Source: Alphaproteobacteria bacterium (GTDB lineage: Bacteria > Pseudomonadota > Alphaproteobacteria > Rhodobacterales > Rhodobacteraceae). Taken from it: DNA of 64,000 bases. Under the pieces are notes generated by a model. It searched no databases. It was not told the origin of the DNA and saw only the letters and a list, made by a program, of their open reading frames with translations. The translations under genes were made by a program, and so were the position numbers. Of this stretch, positions 1 to 6,667 are shown piece by piece (positions within the stretch are counted from its first letter, which is position 1; each line of letters opens with the position of its first letter). The stretch spans positions 17,608 to 81,607 of the forward strand of contig JAUIBL010000014.1 of assembly GCA_030428355.1 (NCBI GenBank), in the 5' to 3' direction.

Positions 1-380
1 CCTTGAACGAATTGTGTCTCGTCCAGAAAGCTGCGACGAACAAAGCGGTAGAACCCAGCGGGAAAGAAAGTCTCCTGCAATTGTGTGACGCCACCAGACA
101 GGAACTCTTCGATTTCCGGGTGGTTGAGTAATGAATTCTTGTTCAACCCCATTTTTGAGAGGGGCTCCAGAATGATCCGGGCATCCACTTTGAAGTATTG
201 GCAAATGCGGAACAGCACGTCCGGCCGGGGAAAGCTTTCGCCGGAAAGGTACCGGTTGAATTGCGTGCGGTTTATTCCAAGGTCCCGACACAACGCCGAG
301 ATCGAGTCGGTCGATTTGGCCAGTTCACGCAGGTTCGCACCCAGCGTGTTGCGCAATTCGGCGGGACTTGGACGTGTCAC
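1..380 (-). CDS. XRE-family transcriptional regulator (3' end cut by window edge)
   Basis: A helix-turn-helix DNA-binding regulator. The first 126 residues are visible and the gene runs off the left edge. Residues about 12-65 form a Cro/C1-type HTH: the stretch around LGANLRELAKS, then a recognition region near LGINRTQFNRYLSGE, then PRPDVLFRICQYF. The start is a GTG at 378-380. It is the only initiation codon downstream of the in-frame stop at 399-401, and the Shine-Dalgarno match is weak. The downstream part, with an FYRFVRR motif, suggests a C-terminal ligand or effector domain that is not complete here. The gene diverges from the small gene starting at 660. The shared gap contains an 18-bp palindrome that may be its operator. 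The target genes are unknown. Confidence 0.8.
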   Translation of the reverse strand, partial: MTRPSPAELRNTLGANLRELAKSTDSISALCRDLGINRTQFNRYLSGESFPRPDVLFRICQYFKVDARIILEPLSKMGLNKNSLLNHPEIEEFLSGGVTQLQETFFPAGFYRFVRRSFLDETQFVQ

Positions 381-470
381 GTAAACGGCTCTCAGTAGCT
401 ATGACAGAATTCAACGGTGGGTTCAGATTGCACAACCAGCAAAACGTGACTCGGACCAAACTGCGTACAG

Positions 471-552
471 CATTGACGCGGGGTCCAAGTCTTGACGGAG
501 ACTTGCCCCACCTGATGCTAAACGGGGTCAACATTGACGCGAATTCGCGTCA
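471..552. promoter_or_regulatory. Divergent intergenic region with an 18-bp perfect palindrome and repeated CATTGACGCG
   Basis: The sequence TGACGCGAATTCGCGTCA at 535-552 is a perfect 18-bp palindrome. The decamer CATTGACGCG overlapping its left arm (532-541) also occurs as a direct copy at 471-480, followed by GGGTCC. Both lie in the 279-bp gap between the leftward XRE regulator (start 380) and the rightward small gene (start 660). This placement is typical of an autoregulatory operator. Assignment to the XRE protein is inference from proximity. Confidence 0.5.
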
Positions 553-659
553 GGGTCAATCTCTTCCGACACAAAATTTTCGCCAGCCGACGCACAGTTC
601 AGGATGTCCTGACGCCGGAAAAATTAACACATTGGGCTTCTAAGATGGGGAACCTTACT

Positions 660-1043
660 ATGAAACCGCAGAATATGTTCGGTGTTGTGCTGTGGTCGGA
701 CGCAGCCGCACGAAAGGCTGTGATCTGGTGCGAAGACCAAGGTGAGCTTGCATTCTACACACCGGGGGAAGGGAGCATCCATGATGCGCCGGTGCTCGAC
801 GCAGGGGATCTCATCAGTTTCGACATGATCGTCCAGCAGAATGTCCGAAAAGTCAGCAATCCGCAGATCCTGATGGCATCACACTCGCCGGACCTGCCTC
901 AGAAACTGCGCGACGGTATGCCGGATACCGCAAAAGACCCGGTGCCTCTCAAGACCCGCAGCCCGGAGAAATCAGAGAAAGTCGTGTCTTTCTCAGAGTA
1001 TTGCGGTGTCTCTGTCCGTGAAAAGGTGGCCTGTTCCGGCTGA
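660..1043 (+). CDS. Small hypothetical protein, possible cold-shock-like fold
   Basis: A 127-residue protein of unknown function. Residues about 7-45 read FGVVLWSD...KAVIWCEDQGELAFY and then a polar segment. This recalls the beta-strand order of small OB/cold-shock domains (G-x-V-x-W at the start), but the RNP motifs are not clear, so the fold is only a suggestion. The C-terminal third is polar and probably disordered. ATG 660 is preferred because GGGG lies about nine bases upstream; an in-frame ATG at 645 is possible. The gene converges with ilvN, and a strong hairpin lies between them. Confidence 0.6.
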   Translation: MKPQNMFGVVLWSDAAARKAVIWCEDQGELAFYTPGEGSIHDAPVLDAGDLISFDMIVQQNVRKVSNPQILMASHSPDLPQKLRDGMPDTAKDPVPLKTRSPEKSEKVVSFSEYCGVSVREKVACSG

Positions 1044-1051
1044 TCTGTGAC

Positions 1052-1090
1052 AAAAGCGGCGTCGGGGATGTGTTCCCCGACGCAGCCGCT
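1052..1090 (-). terminator. Terminator of the ilvB-ilvN operon
   Basis: A long hairpin lies between the two convergent genes. Its inner stem GTCGGGGA/TCCCCGAC encloses TGTGT, and outer AGCGGC/GCCGCT arms are separated by a small bulge. Read on the minus strand it follows the ilvN stop and is trailed by TTTTG, so it fits a rho-independent terminator for ilvN. Confidence 0.75.
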
Positions 1091-1094
1091 CGGG

Positions 1095-1655
1095 TCACAC
1101 GCCGCGCGACAGCGCAGCGACCCCGGTGCGCGCGACCTCGACCAGCCCAAGCGGGCGCATGAGGTCGACAAAGGCATCGACCTTTTCCGGGGTCCCGGTG
1201 ATCTGGAACACGAAGCTGTGCAGCGTGCTGTCCACGACCTGGGCCCGGAAGATGTCGGCAAGGCGCAGCGCCTCGACCCGCTTTTCGCCAGAGCCCTCGA
1301 CCTTGATAAGAGCCAGTTCACGCTCGACCGAACCACCCTCGACCGTCAGATCATGCACTTCGTGGACCGGGACGATCCGGCCAAGCTGGGCCTTGATCTG
1401 TTCGATCACCTGCGGTGTGCCGGTGGTGACGATGGTGATCCGGCTGGTGTGCCCGGCATGATCCACCTCGGCCACGGTCAGGCTGTCGATGTTGTAGCCA
1501 CGCCCGGAAAACAGGCCGATGACACGGGCCAGCACACCGGGTTCGTTCGCCACAAGCACCGCAAGCGTGTGGGTTTCCTGCACGTCGGAAAAGGTTGAAC
1601 GCAGGTTGTAGGCGGAATGCTTGGTCGAGCCTTTTTTGATATTCAGCGGGGACAT
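1095..1655 (-). CDS. ilvN: Acetolactate synthase regulatory (small) subunit
   Basis: The 186-residue regulatory subunit of acetohydroxyacid synthase. It activates the catalytic subunit and confers feedback inhibition by valine. An N-terminal ACT domain is clear at residues about 28-100 (HTLAVLVANEPGVLARVIGLFSGRGYNIDSL), followed by the ALS_ss C-terminal domain ending near LMRPLGLVEVARTG. The length is normal for the family (about 160-190). It lies 86 bp downstream of ilvB on the same strand and is probably co-transcribed, with a GC-rich hairpin between the two. The alphaproteobacterial gene is often also named ilvH. Confidence 0.97.
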   Translation of the reverse strand: MSPLNIKKGSTKHSAYNLRSTFSDVQETHTLAVLVANEPGVLARVIGLFSGRGYNIDSLTVAEVDHAGHTSRITIVTTGTPQVIEQIKAQLGRIVPVHEVHDLTVEGGSVERELALIKVEGSGEKRVEALRLADIFRAQVVDSTLHSFVFQITGTPEKVDAFVDLMRPLGLVEVARTGVAALSRGV

Positions 1656-1689
1656 GATCTTCTTCTTTTTCCAAATATGCCGGGTGGGT

Positions 1690-1708
1690 GTGGGGGGCTG
1701 CCCCCCAC
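1690..1708. repeat. REP-like GC hairpin between ilvB and ilvN
   Basis: GTGGGGGG-CTG-CCCCCCAC forms an 8-bp perfect stem with a 3-base loop, preceded by AAATATGCCGGGTGGGT. The same arrangement (a G-run/C-run hairpin beside a CCGGAGTATTT-like segment) recurs near 13257-13293 and 32757-32793. It is therefore probably a dispersed palindromic repeat family. Lying inside an operon, it may protect mRNA ends or attenuate ilvN. Confidence 0.55.
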
Positions 1709-1741
1709 GGATCGGACCGGTGGTGAGGCCGGCGCGATCGC

Positions 1742-3496
1742 TTACACCATGACTGCGCCCTTGGAGCCGATGGCATCCTTGGTGCTGGCTTCACCCAACA
1801 GCATCTTGTTGTGCGGCTCACCCGACGGGATCATCGGGAAGCAGTTTTCGTGTTTTTCGACCAAACAGTCAAAAATCACCGGACCGTCATAGTTCAGCAT
1901 CTCCATGATCGCATCGTCCAGATCGGCGGGGTCCTTGCACAGGATGCCCTTGCAACCGAACGCCTCTGCCAGCTTCACGAAATCGGGCAGGGCTTCGGAC
2001 CAGGAATGCGAATACCGCTCACCATGCAGCAGTTCCTGCCACTGGCGCACCATGCCGAGGCGTTCGTTGTTCAGGATGAACTGCTTCACGGGCAGGCGGT
2101 ACTGCACCGCAGTGCTCATCTCCTGCATGTTCATCAACCACGACGCTTCGCCGGCCACGTTGATCACCAGCGCATCGGGATGCGCCACCTGCACACCGAT
2201 CGATGCCGGGGTGCCATAGCCCATCGTGCCCAGACCACCCGAGGTCATCCAGCGGTTCGGGTCCTCGAACCCAAGATATTGCGCCGCCCACATCTGGTGC
2301 TGGCCCACCTCGGTGGTGATGTAGCGGTCACGGCCCTTGGTGAGCTGCTCAAGACGGTCCAGCGCATATTGCGGACGGATCGACTTTTCCGACGGCTTGT
2401 ACTTCAGGCAATCGACCGCGCGCCATTGTTCGATCTGGTGCCACCACTTCTGCAGGCCTTCCTTGTTGACCTTGCGCCCGCGTGCTTTCCACACCTTGAG
2501 GATGTCCTCAAGAACATGACCGACATCGCCGATGATCGGCATGTCGACGCGGATCACCTTGTTGATCGAGCTGGGGTCGATGTCGATATGCGCCTTGCGC
2601 GATTTCGGGCTGAACGCATCCAGCCGCCCGGTGATCCGGTCGTCGAACCGCGCACCGACGTTGATCATGAGATCACATCCGTGCATCGCGAGGTTGGCCT
2701 CGTAAAGGCCGTGCATGCCAAGCATGCCGAGCCAGTTCTTGCCCGAGGCCGGATAACAACCCAGACCCATCAGGGTCGAGGTGATCGGAATGCCCGTCGC
2801 ATCCACAAGTTCGCGCAGCAACTGGCTTGCGCCGGGGCCCGAATTGATCACACCGCCGCCGGTATAAAAGATAGGCCGTTCTGCGGTTTCCAGTGCTTCC
2901 ACAAGCTGGGTGATCATCTCCATGTCACCCTTTAGCTGCGGCTGGTAGTGGCTGACCTTCGCCTTGGCCTTTTCCGTGTAGGTGCCGCTGGCGAACTGCA
3001 CATCCTTCGGGATGTCGATCAGGACCGGACCGGGCCGGCCCGAGGTCGCCACGTGAAAGGCTTCGTGGATGATGCCCGAAAGCTGATCCGTGTCCTTCAC
3101 CAGCCAGTTATGCTTTGTGCAGGGGCGCGTGATGCCAACCGTGTCCGCCTCTTGGAAGGCGTCCGAACCGATCATGAAGGTCGGCACCTGTCCGGTCAGA
3201 ACGACAATCGGGATGCTGTCCATCAGCGCGTCCGTCAAACCGGTGACGGCGTTCGTGGCACCTGGACCGGATGTCACGAGAACCACACCCGGCTTGCCGG
3301 TGGCGCGGGCATAGCCTTCGGCCGCATGAACCGCGCCCTGTTCATGGCGCACAAGATAATGGCGAATGCCGTTCTGCTGAAAAATCTCGTCGTAAATCGG
3401 TAGCACAGCGCCACCGGGATACCCGAATACTGTGTCCACACCCTGATCCTTCAGGGCTTGAACCACCATTTTCGCTCCGGTCATTTGACGTGTCAT
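1742..3496 (-). CDS. ilvB: Acetolactate synthase catalytic (large) subunit
   Basis: A 584-residue thiamine-diphosphate enzyme. It condenses two pyruvates to 2-acetolactate, or pyruvate with 2-oxobutyrate to 2-aceto-2-hydroxybutyrate, the first common step of valine, leucine and isoleucine synthesis. The N-terminal TPP-binding domain starts with GAKMVVQALKDQGVDTVFGYPGG, the catalytic Glu lies in LVRHEQGAVHAAEGYAR, and the C-terminal domain has GGLGTMGYGTP and the metal/TPP motif ending in NNERLGMV. The length is typical. It is followed by ilvN and preceded by a leader peptide with attenuator terminator. cimA at 16801 supplies the 2-oxobutyrate branch. Confidence 0.98.
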   Translation of the reverse strand: MTRQMTGAKMVVQALKDQGVDTVFGYPGGAVLPIYDEIFQQNGIRHYLVRHEQGAVHAAEGYARATGKPGVVLVTSGPGATNAVTGLTDALMDSIPIVVLTGQVPTFMIGSDAFQEADTVGITRPCTKHNWLVKDTDQLSGIIHEAFHVATSGRPGPVLIDIPKDVQFASGTYTEKAKAKVSHYQPQLKGDMEMITQLVEALETAERPIFYTGGGVINSGPGASQLLRELVDATGIPITSTLMGLGCYPASGKNWLGMLGMHGLYEANLAMHGCDLMINVGARFDDRITGRLDAFSPKSRKAHIDIDPSSINKVIRVDMPIIGDVGHVLEDILKVWKARGRKVNKEGLQKWWHQIEQWRAVDCLKYKPSEKSIRPQYALDRLEQLTKGRDRYITTEVGQHQMWAAQYLGFEDPNRWMTSGGLGTMGYGTPASIGVQVAHPDALVINVAGEASWLMNMQEMSTAVQYRLPVKQFILNNERLGMVRQWQELLHGERYSHSWSEALPDFVKLAEAFGCKGILCKDPADLDDAIMEMLNYDGPVIFDCLVEKHENCFPMIPSGEPHNKMLLGEASTKDAIGSKGAVMV

Positions 3497-3535
3497 CGCT
3501 TTGCTCCGTTTACAGACACTTCTGTTCGTTACGCG

Positions 3536-3564
3536 AAAAAAAACCCCCGATGTTCAGTCGGGGG
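3536..3564 (-). terminator. Attenuator-type intrinsic terminator ahead of ilvB
   Basis: On the minus strand CCCCCGA-CTGAACA-TCGGGGG forms a perfect 7-bp stem with a 7-base loop, followed by eight T residues. It lies 25 bases after the leader peptide stop and 40 bases before ilvB, so it would stop transcription before the structural genes. A competing 9-bp pairing (3597-3605 with 3564-3572) joins the leader's 3' codons to bases next to the terminator's 5' arm. This is the layout expected for ribosome-mediated attenuation. Confidence 0.85.
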
Positions 3565-3589
3565 CGCATGGGGTCTTGGTCTGGTTCCG

Positions 3590-3637
3590 TCACCGGCCCA
3601 TGCGCGCTTTCTCTACAATGACTAGGACTCGTGCCAT
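3590..3637 (-). CDS. ilv operon leader peptide
   Basis: A 15-codon open frame encoding MARVLVIVEKARMGR. Residues 4-8 are Val-Leu-Val-Ile-Val, the three end products of the pathway that follows. A strong Shine-Dalgarno AGGAG lies about five bases before the ATG (3635-3637). The run of branched-chain codons is placed so that a ribosome stalled there would leave the segment 3597-3605 free to pair with 3564-3572. Gene content, order and structure match the classical leader-peptide attenuators of amino-acid operons. The peptide itself probably has no function beyond translation sensing. Confidence 0.85.
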   Translation of the reverse strand: MARVLVIVEKARMGR

Positions 3638-3669
3638 GTTGGCTCCTTTTCGCGTGGCCGGACCTTATG

Positions 3670-3690
3670 TTGACCCTCAGGGAGCGTCAA
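3670..3690. promoter_or_regulatory. TTGAC dyad in the ilv leader promoter region
   Basis: TTGACCCTC-AGG-GAGCGTCAA is a 21-bp dyad with 9-bp arms and one mismatch. On the minus strand its first half TTGACG can also serve as a -35 element, with CATAAG about 15 bases further as a poor -10, leading into the leader transcript. It could be a promoter/operator for a regulator of ilvBN. The binding protein is unknown. Confidence 0.4.
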
Positions 3691-3930
3691 CATCGAAAAC
3701 CAAGAAAAAAGTACCTGAAGGCAAGAAAATTTTGCCATTTATTGCCGGAAGGGGCGCAAGTCTTGAAATTTTCCTAAATCCCACCCGCCGATGCTGCGCT
3801 TTTCTGCCGAGTCGTGACGCCAAGGGCGCAGGTGATGTGCGCATGCGCGCGGAGATGTGAATTGCAGGTGATCGGAAGGATGCCATAAGCTGAACCAATC
3901 AGTTCACATCAGTCGGAGCCGGAGGCGCAT

Positions 3931-4215
3931 ATGCTGGGAAAACGCAATCGTCGCGCAGGGGCCTTTTCGATCTGCCACGCGACCGTCCTTGCGGGCTTTA
4001 TCGTTCTTGCGCAGGCGCTGAGTCTGGGGACGGCGGATCACCAAGTGCACCTGTCCGAAAGCGAAAGCGGACACCCATCCGTCCCCGCGCAGGTGTGTCT
4101 GCCGCAGGGTGGCGGGGCTGACGCCGTCGGGTCCTGTGCGGTTCTGATGAAAGCGACGCATAAGGGGGCTACGGCCATCGGCATCGTCGTCTGGAGCCAC
4201 GGCACGCGGCTCTGA
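3931..4215 (+). CDS. Small secreted or membrane-anchored hypothetical protein
   Basis: A 94-residue protein with an excellent ribosome-binding site (GGAGG, five bases before ATG 3931). Residues about 11-32 (FSICHATVLAGFIVLAQALSL) are hydrophobic after a basic start, so they form a signal peptide or a single membrane helix. The remainder is polar and contains two cysteines (CLPQGGG...GSC) that could form a disulfide in the periplasm. I recognise no family. It stands alone between the divergent ilv operon and the TRAP operon. Confidence 0.6.
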   Translation: MLGKRNRRAGAFSICHATVLAGFIVLAQALSLGTADHQVHLSESESGHPSVPAQVCLPQGGGADAVGSCAVLMKATHKGATAIGIVVWSHGTRL

Positions 4216-4256
4216 GCTCAGTCGCTAACGGGCAACCGCGTGGGGCGCTGGTGCGC

Positions 4257-4324
4257 TTTTTGCGCAAAAACCTCTGTAATTAAGCCGACCTGTTGTAGCT
4301 TCAAGGCCTGGTAGCGCTATCAGG
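4257..4324. promoter_or_regulatory. Two palindromes upstream of the TRAP transporter operon
   Basis: The 285-bp gap before dctP contains TTTTTGCGCAAAAA (4257-4270, perfect 14-bp palindrome) and CCTGGTAGCGCTATCAGG (4307-4324, 18 bp with one mismatched pair). The second has the central CG and the arm length typical of LacI-family operators. No regulator gene adjoins the transporter. The gap also holds a T-run at 4410-4417 and a strong GGGGAGG ribosome-binding site just before dctP. Confidence 0.5.
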
Positions 4325-4500
4325 CTCTGTTGGAAAAAACTGTGGGATTTCCGCAATTTCTGCCTAAAATTTATACGACTGTAAGCGCCGTTAATCATTT
4401 GCATTCAGTTTTTTTTCTGATTACCGTCCGTTCCACTAAATGATCCGCGCAAACAGCGGACTGGCTGTATTGTGCATCCAAAACTCAGGGGAGGTAATAC

Positions 4501-5586
4501 ATGGATCGTCGTTCATTCCTGCGGACGTCTACTGTAGGGGCGGGGGCTGCGGCTGCCACCACACTTGCGGCACCGGCTTATGCGCAGGGCAACCGCACAT
4601 TGACCATGGTCACATCGGTTCCGGACGGCTTTGCCGTGTTCGACGATGCGGCCCAGCTTGCCATCGACTACATCACCGCGATGACCGATGGCCAAATCTC
4701 GTTCAACAAGATGCCCGCGGGTTCGCTGGTGGGCGCGTTCGAAGTGTTCGACGCCGTGTCCTCCGGTCAGGCAGACGTCTACCACTCGGCGGAATACTAC
4801 TTCCTCAACCAGCACCCGGCATTCGCCTTCTTCACCTCCGTGCCCTTCGGCATGACGGCGCAGGAAATGGCGAACTGGTACTATCGTCGTGACGGTCAGG
4901 CGCTGCACGACGAACTGTCCTCGCTCTTCAACATCAAGCCGATCATGTGCGGCATGACAGCGATGCAGCCCGGCGGCTGGTTCAACAAGGAAATCACCTC
5001 GGCAGAAGATCTGCAGGGTCTGCGCTTCCGTATGCCGGGCCAGGGTGGTCAGGTTCTGGGTCGCCTCGGCGCCTCCGTGCAGAACATCCCCGGCGGCGAA
5101 ATCTACCAGGCGCTTGCGTCCGGTCAGATCGACGGCGCGGAATGGATCGGGCCGTACGCGGACGAGCGCATGGGCTTCCAGGAAGTCACCAAGACCTACT
5201 ACGCAGCCGGCTTCCACGAGCCGGGTTCGGCGCTCTGCCTCGGCTTCAACCTGGAAATCTGGGAAAGCCTGACAGACCAGCAGAAAGCGATCGTGAACGT
5301 GGCGGCTCAGGCGGCCCACGCGCAGAACACCGCGCTGTCGCTGGCCGAAAACGGTGCGGCACTCGCACGCCTGCAGGCCGCAGGTGTTCAGGTGCGTCAG
5401 TTCCCGGAAGACGTCTGGGATGCGTATGGTCGCGCGTCCGCCGAAGTGCGTGAAGAAAACATGGGCGATGAAATCTACGCGAAAGTGGCGGCAAGCTACT
5501 TTGCGTCGATGGAGGAATCGGCCGGTTGGTACGAAATCGCTGACGGCGAATACATGCGCCAGCGCAACCGTGTGAACGCAGGCTGA
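4501..5586 (+). CDS. TRAP transporter periplasmic solute receptor (TakP/DctP family)
   Basis: A 361-residue periplasmic binding protein of a tripartite ATP-independent transporter. The start carries a Tat signal (RRSFLRTS, then an Ala-rich stretch ending near AYAQG). Conserved features of the TakP-like 2-oxoacid / mannitol-chloroaromatic branch are present: the AEYYFLNQHPAF region, the RFRMPG motif and the ligand-binding GEIYQALASGQIDGAEWIGP segment. The family receptors bind 2-oxo acids or other organic acids; the actual ligand here is not determinable. It is the first gene of the operon with the two membrane subunits. A stem-loop after it probably keeps receptor expression above that of the permease genes. 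Confidence 0.93.
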   Translation: MDRRSFLRTSTVGAGAAAATTLAAPAYAQGNRTLTMVTSVPDGFAVFDDAAQLAIDYITAMTDGQISFNKMPAGSLVGAFEVFDAVSSGQADVYHSAEYYFLNQHPAFAFFTSVPFGMTAQEMANWYYRRDGQALHDELSSLFNIKPIMCGMTAMQPGGWFNKEITSAEDLQGLRFRMPGQGGQVLGRLGASVQNIPGGEIYQALASGQIDGAEWIGPYADERMGFQEVTKTYYAAGFHEPGSALCLGFNLEIWESLTDQQKAIVNVAAQAAHAQNTALSLAENGAALARLQAAGVQVRQFPEDVWDAYGRASAEVREENMGDEIYAKVAASYFASMEESAGWYEIADGEYMRQRNRVNAG

Positions 5587-5601
5587 TCCACGCTGCGTCT
5601 C

Positions 5602-5637
5602 AGCCCCGCCCGGACACCCTGTCAGGGCGGGGCTTTT
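5602..5637 (+). terminator. Intercistronic stem-loop / partial terminator after the TRAP receptor gene
   Basis: AGCCCCGCCC and GGGCGGGGCT form a perfect 10-bp stem with a 13-base loop, followed by TTT. It lies between the receptor gene and the small permease gene. Such stem-loops commonly stabilise the upstream message or terminate part of the transcripts. Confidence 0.75.
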
Positions 5638-5693
5638 CGCCGTTTCAATGACACGCATGATGCTCCGCGACCGGGGCAACAGAGGGGCAGGGT

Positions 5694-6605
5694 ATGGTCG
5701 ATTTCATCCTTTGGGTGCTTCAGAATATAGTGATGGCCCCATACAATCTTGTCATGGCGGTGTTCAATCCGGGCTCGTGGCTCAACTGGTCCGATCCGGC
5801 GTCCGTAATGCGCTTCATCTATTACGGCGCATCGGTCGAATTTTTCTTTGTCGTTTTCACGACCTTCCTGATCCTCACAGCCCTCGGCCTTCTGTGGAAG
5901 CGCGCCATCCTTTGGGGATGTGTGCGGGGCCTCGAGGCGATGGCGAACGGGGTTGGCCGGATCGCGGCATGGGCAGGTCTGCTCATGGTGATCCAGCAGG
6001 TCATGATCGTCTTCCTGCAGCGCATTTTCCGGGTCGCCGAGATCGAAATCGGGCCGCTTGGCACAGCCTTCGCTAAAGACCTGAGCTGGTGGGCGGAAGA
6101 GCTCAAGCTTTACAACGCAATGGTCGTTGCACTGTGTGTGACATACACGTTTGTGCAGGGCGGCCATGTCCGCGTCGACCTGTTCTATTCCAAGGTGAAA
6201 TACGGCACCAAACGCATCATCGACATGTTCGGCTGCATGTTCTTCATGCTGCCCGCGATCACGATCACCTATCTTTACGCGTGGTTCTTCATGTGGCGGC
6301 ACCTGATGACGCCAGCGGTCACCGCGACCAGCGATCTGGACCGGATGCTGATGCAGTCGCGGATTTTCCGTTGGAACGTGGAAACAATCGGCTTCAGCCC
6401 GAACGGCTTTGACGCGTATTTCCTGTTCAAGATCCTGATCGTCCTGTTCTGCGTGCTGACCTTCGTTCACGCGATGGCGTTCTTCTGGCGGTCGCTGCTG
6501 GAATTCATCGAAGGCGAAGAAAGCGAAGGCAAGTATCTTGATCGCGATGCCTTCGCCAGCGAAGCAGAAGAAATCGAGCACGCGATCCATTCCGGATCGA
6601 CCTGA
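5694..6605 (+). CDS. TRAP transporter small permease subunit (enlarged DctQ)
   Basis: The 303-residue inner-membrane small subunit, well above the usual DctQ size of about 160-200. At least five or six hydrophobic segments are visible (for example VEFFFVVFTTFLILTALGLLW, IAAWAGLLMVIQQVMIVFLQ, MFFMLPAITITYLYAWFFM and the segment near FKILIVLFCVLTFVHAMAFFW). The DctQ core (LSWWAEELKLYNAMVVALCVTYTFVQGGHVRVDLFY) is clear. The C-terminus is acidic. ATG 5694 follows AGAGGGGCA. The large size matches the branch that pairs with TakP-type receptors. Confidence 0.9.
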   Translation: MVDFILWVLQNIVMAPYNLVMAVFNPGSWLNWSDPASVMRFIYYGASVEFFFVVFTTFLILTALGLLWKRAILWGCVRGLEAMANGVGRIAAWAGLLMVIQQVMIVFLQRIFRVAEIEIGPLGTAFAKDLSWWAEELKLYNAMVVALCVTYTFVQGGHVRVDLFYSKVKYGTKRIIDMFGCMFFMLPAITITYLYAWFFMWRHLMTPAVTATSDLDRMLMQSRIFRWNVETIGFSPNGFDAYFLFKILIVLFCVLTFVHAMAFFWRSLLEFIEGEESEGKYLDRDAFASEAEEIEHAIHSGST

Positions 6606-6667
6606 AAACATGACCAAGACACAAAAGACGATGCCTCAAATGGCACAGGGCGGGGGGGCCGCATAAT

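Noticed and set aside
85..384. A rightward 99-codon frame at the left edge
   Set aside because: The opposite strand encodes a clear XRE helix-turn-helix; the rightward translation has no recognisable domain.
6610..6666. An 18-codon frame between the TRAP small and large permease genes (MTKTQKTMPQMAQGGGAA)
   Set aside because: It has no ribosome-binding site and low-complexity content, although its stop lies one base before the large-subunit ATG. Kept only as a remark.
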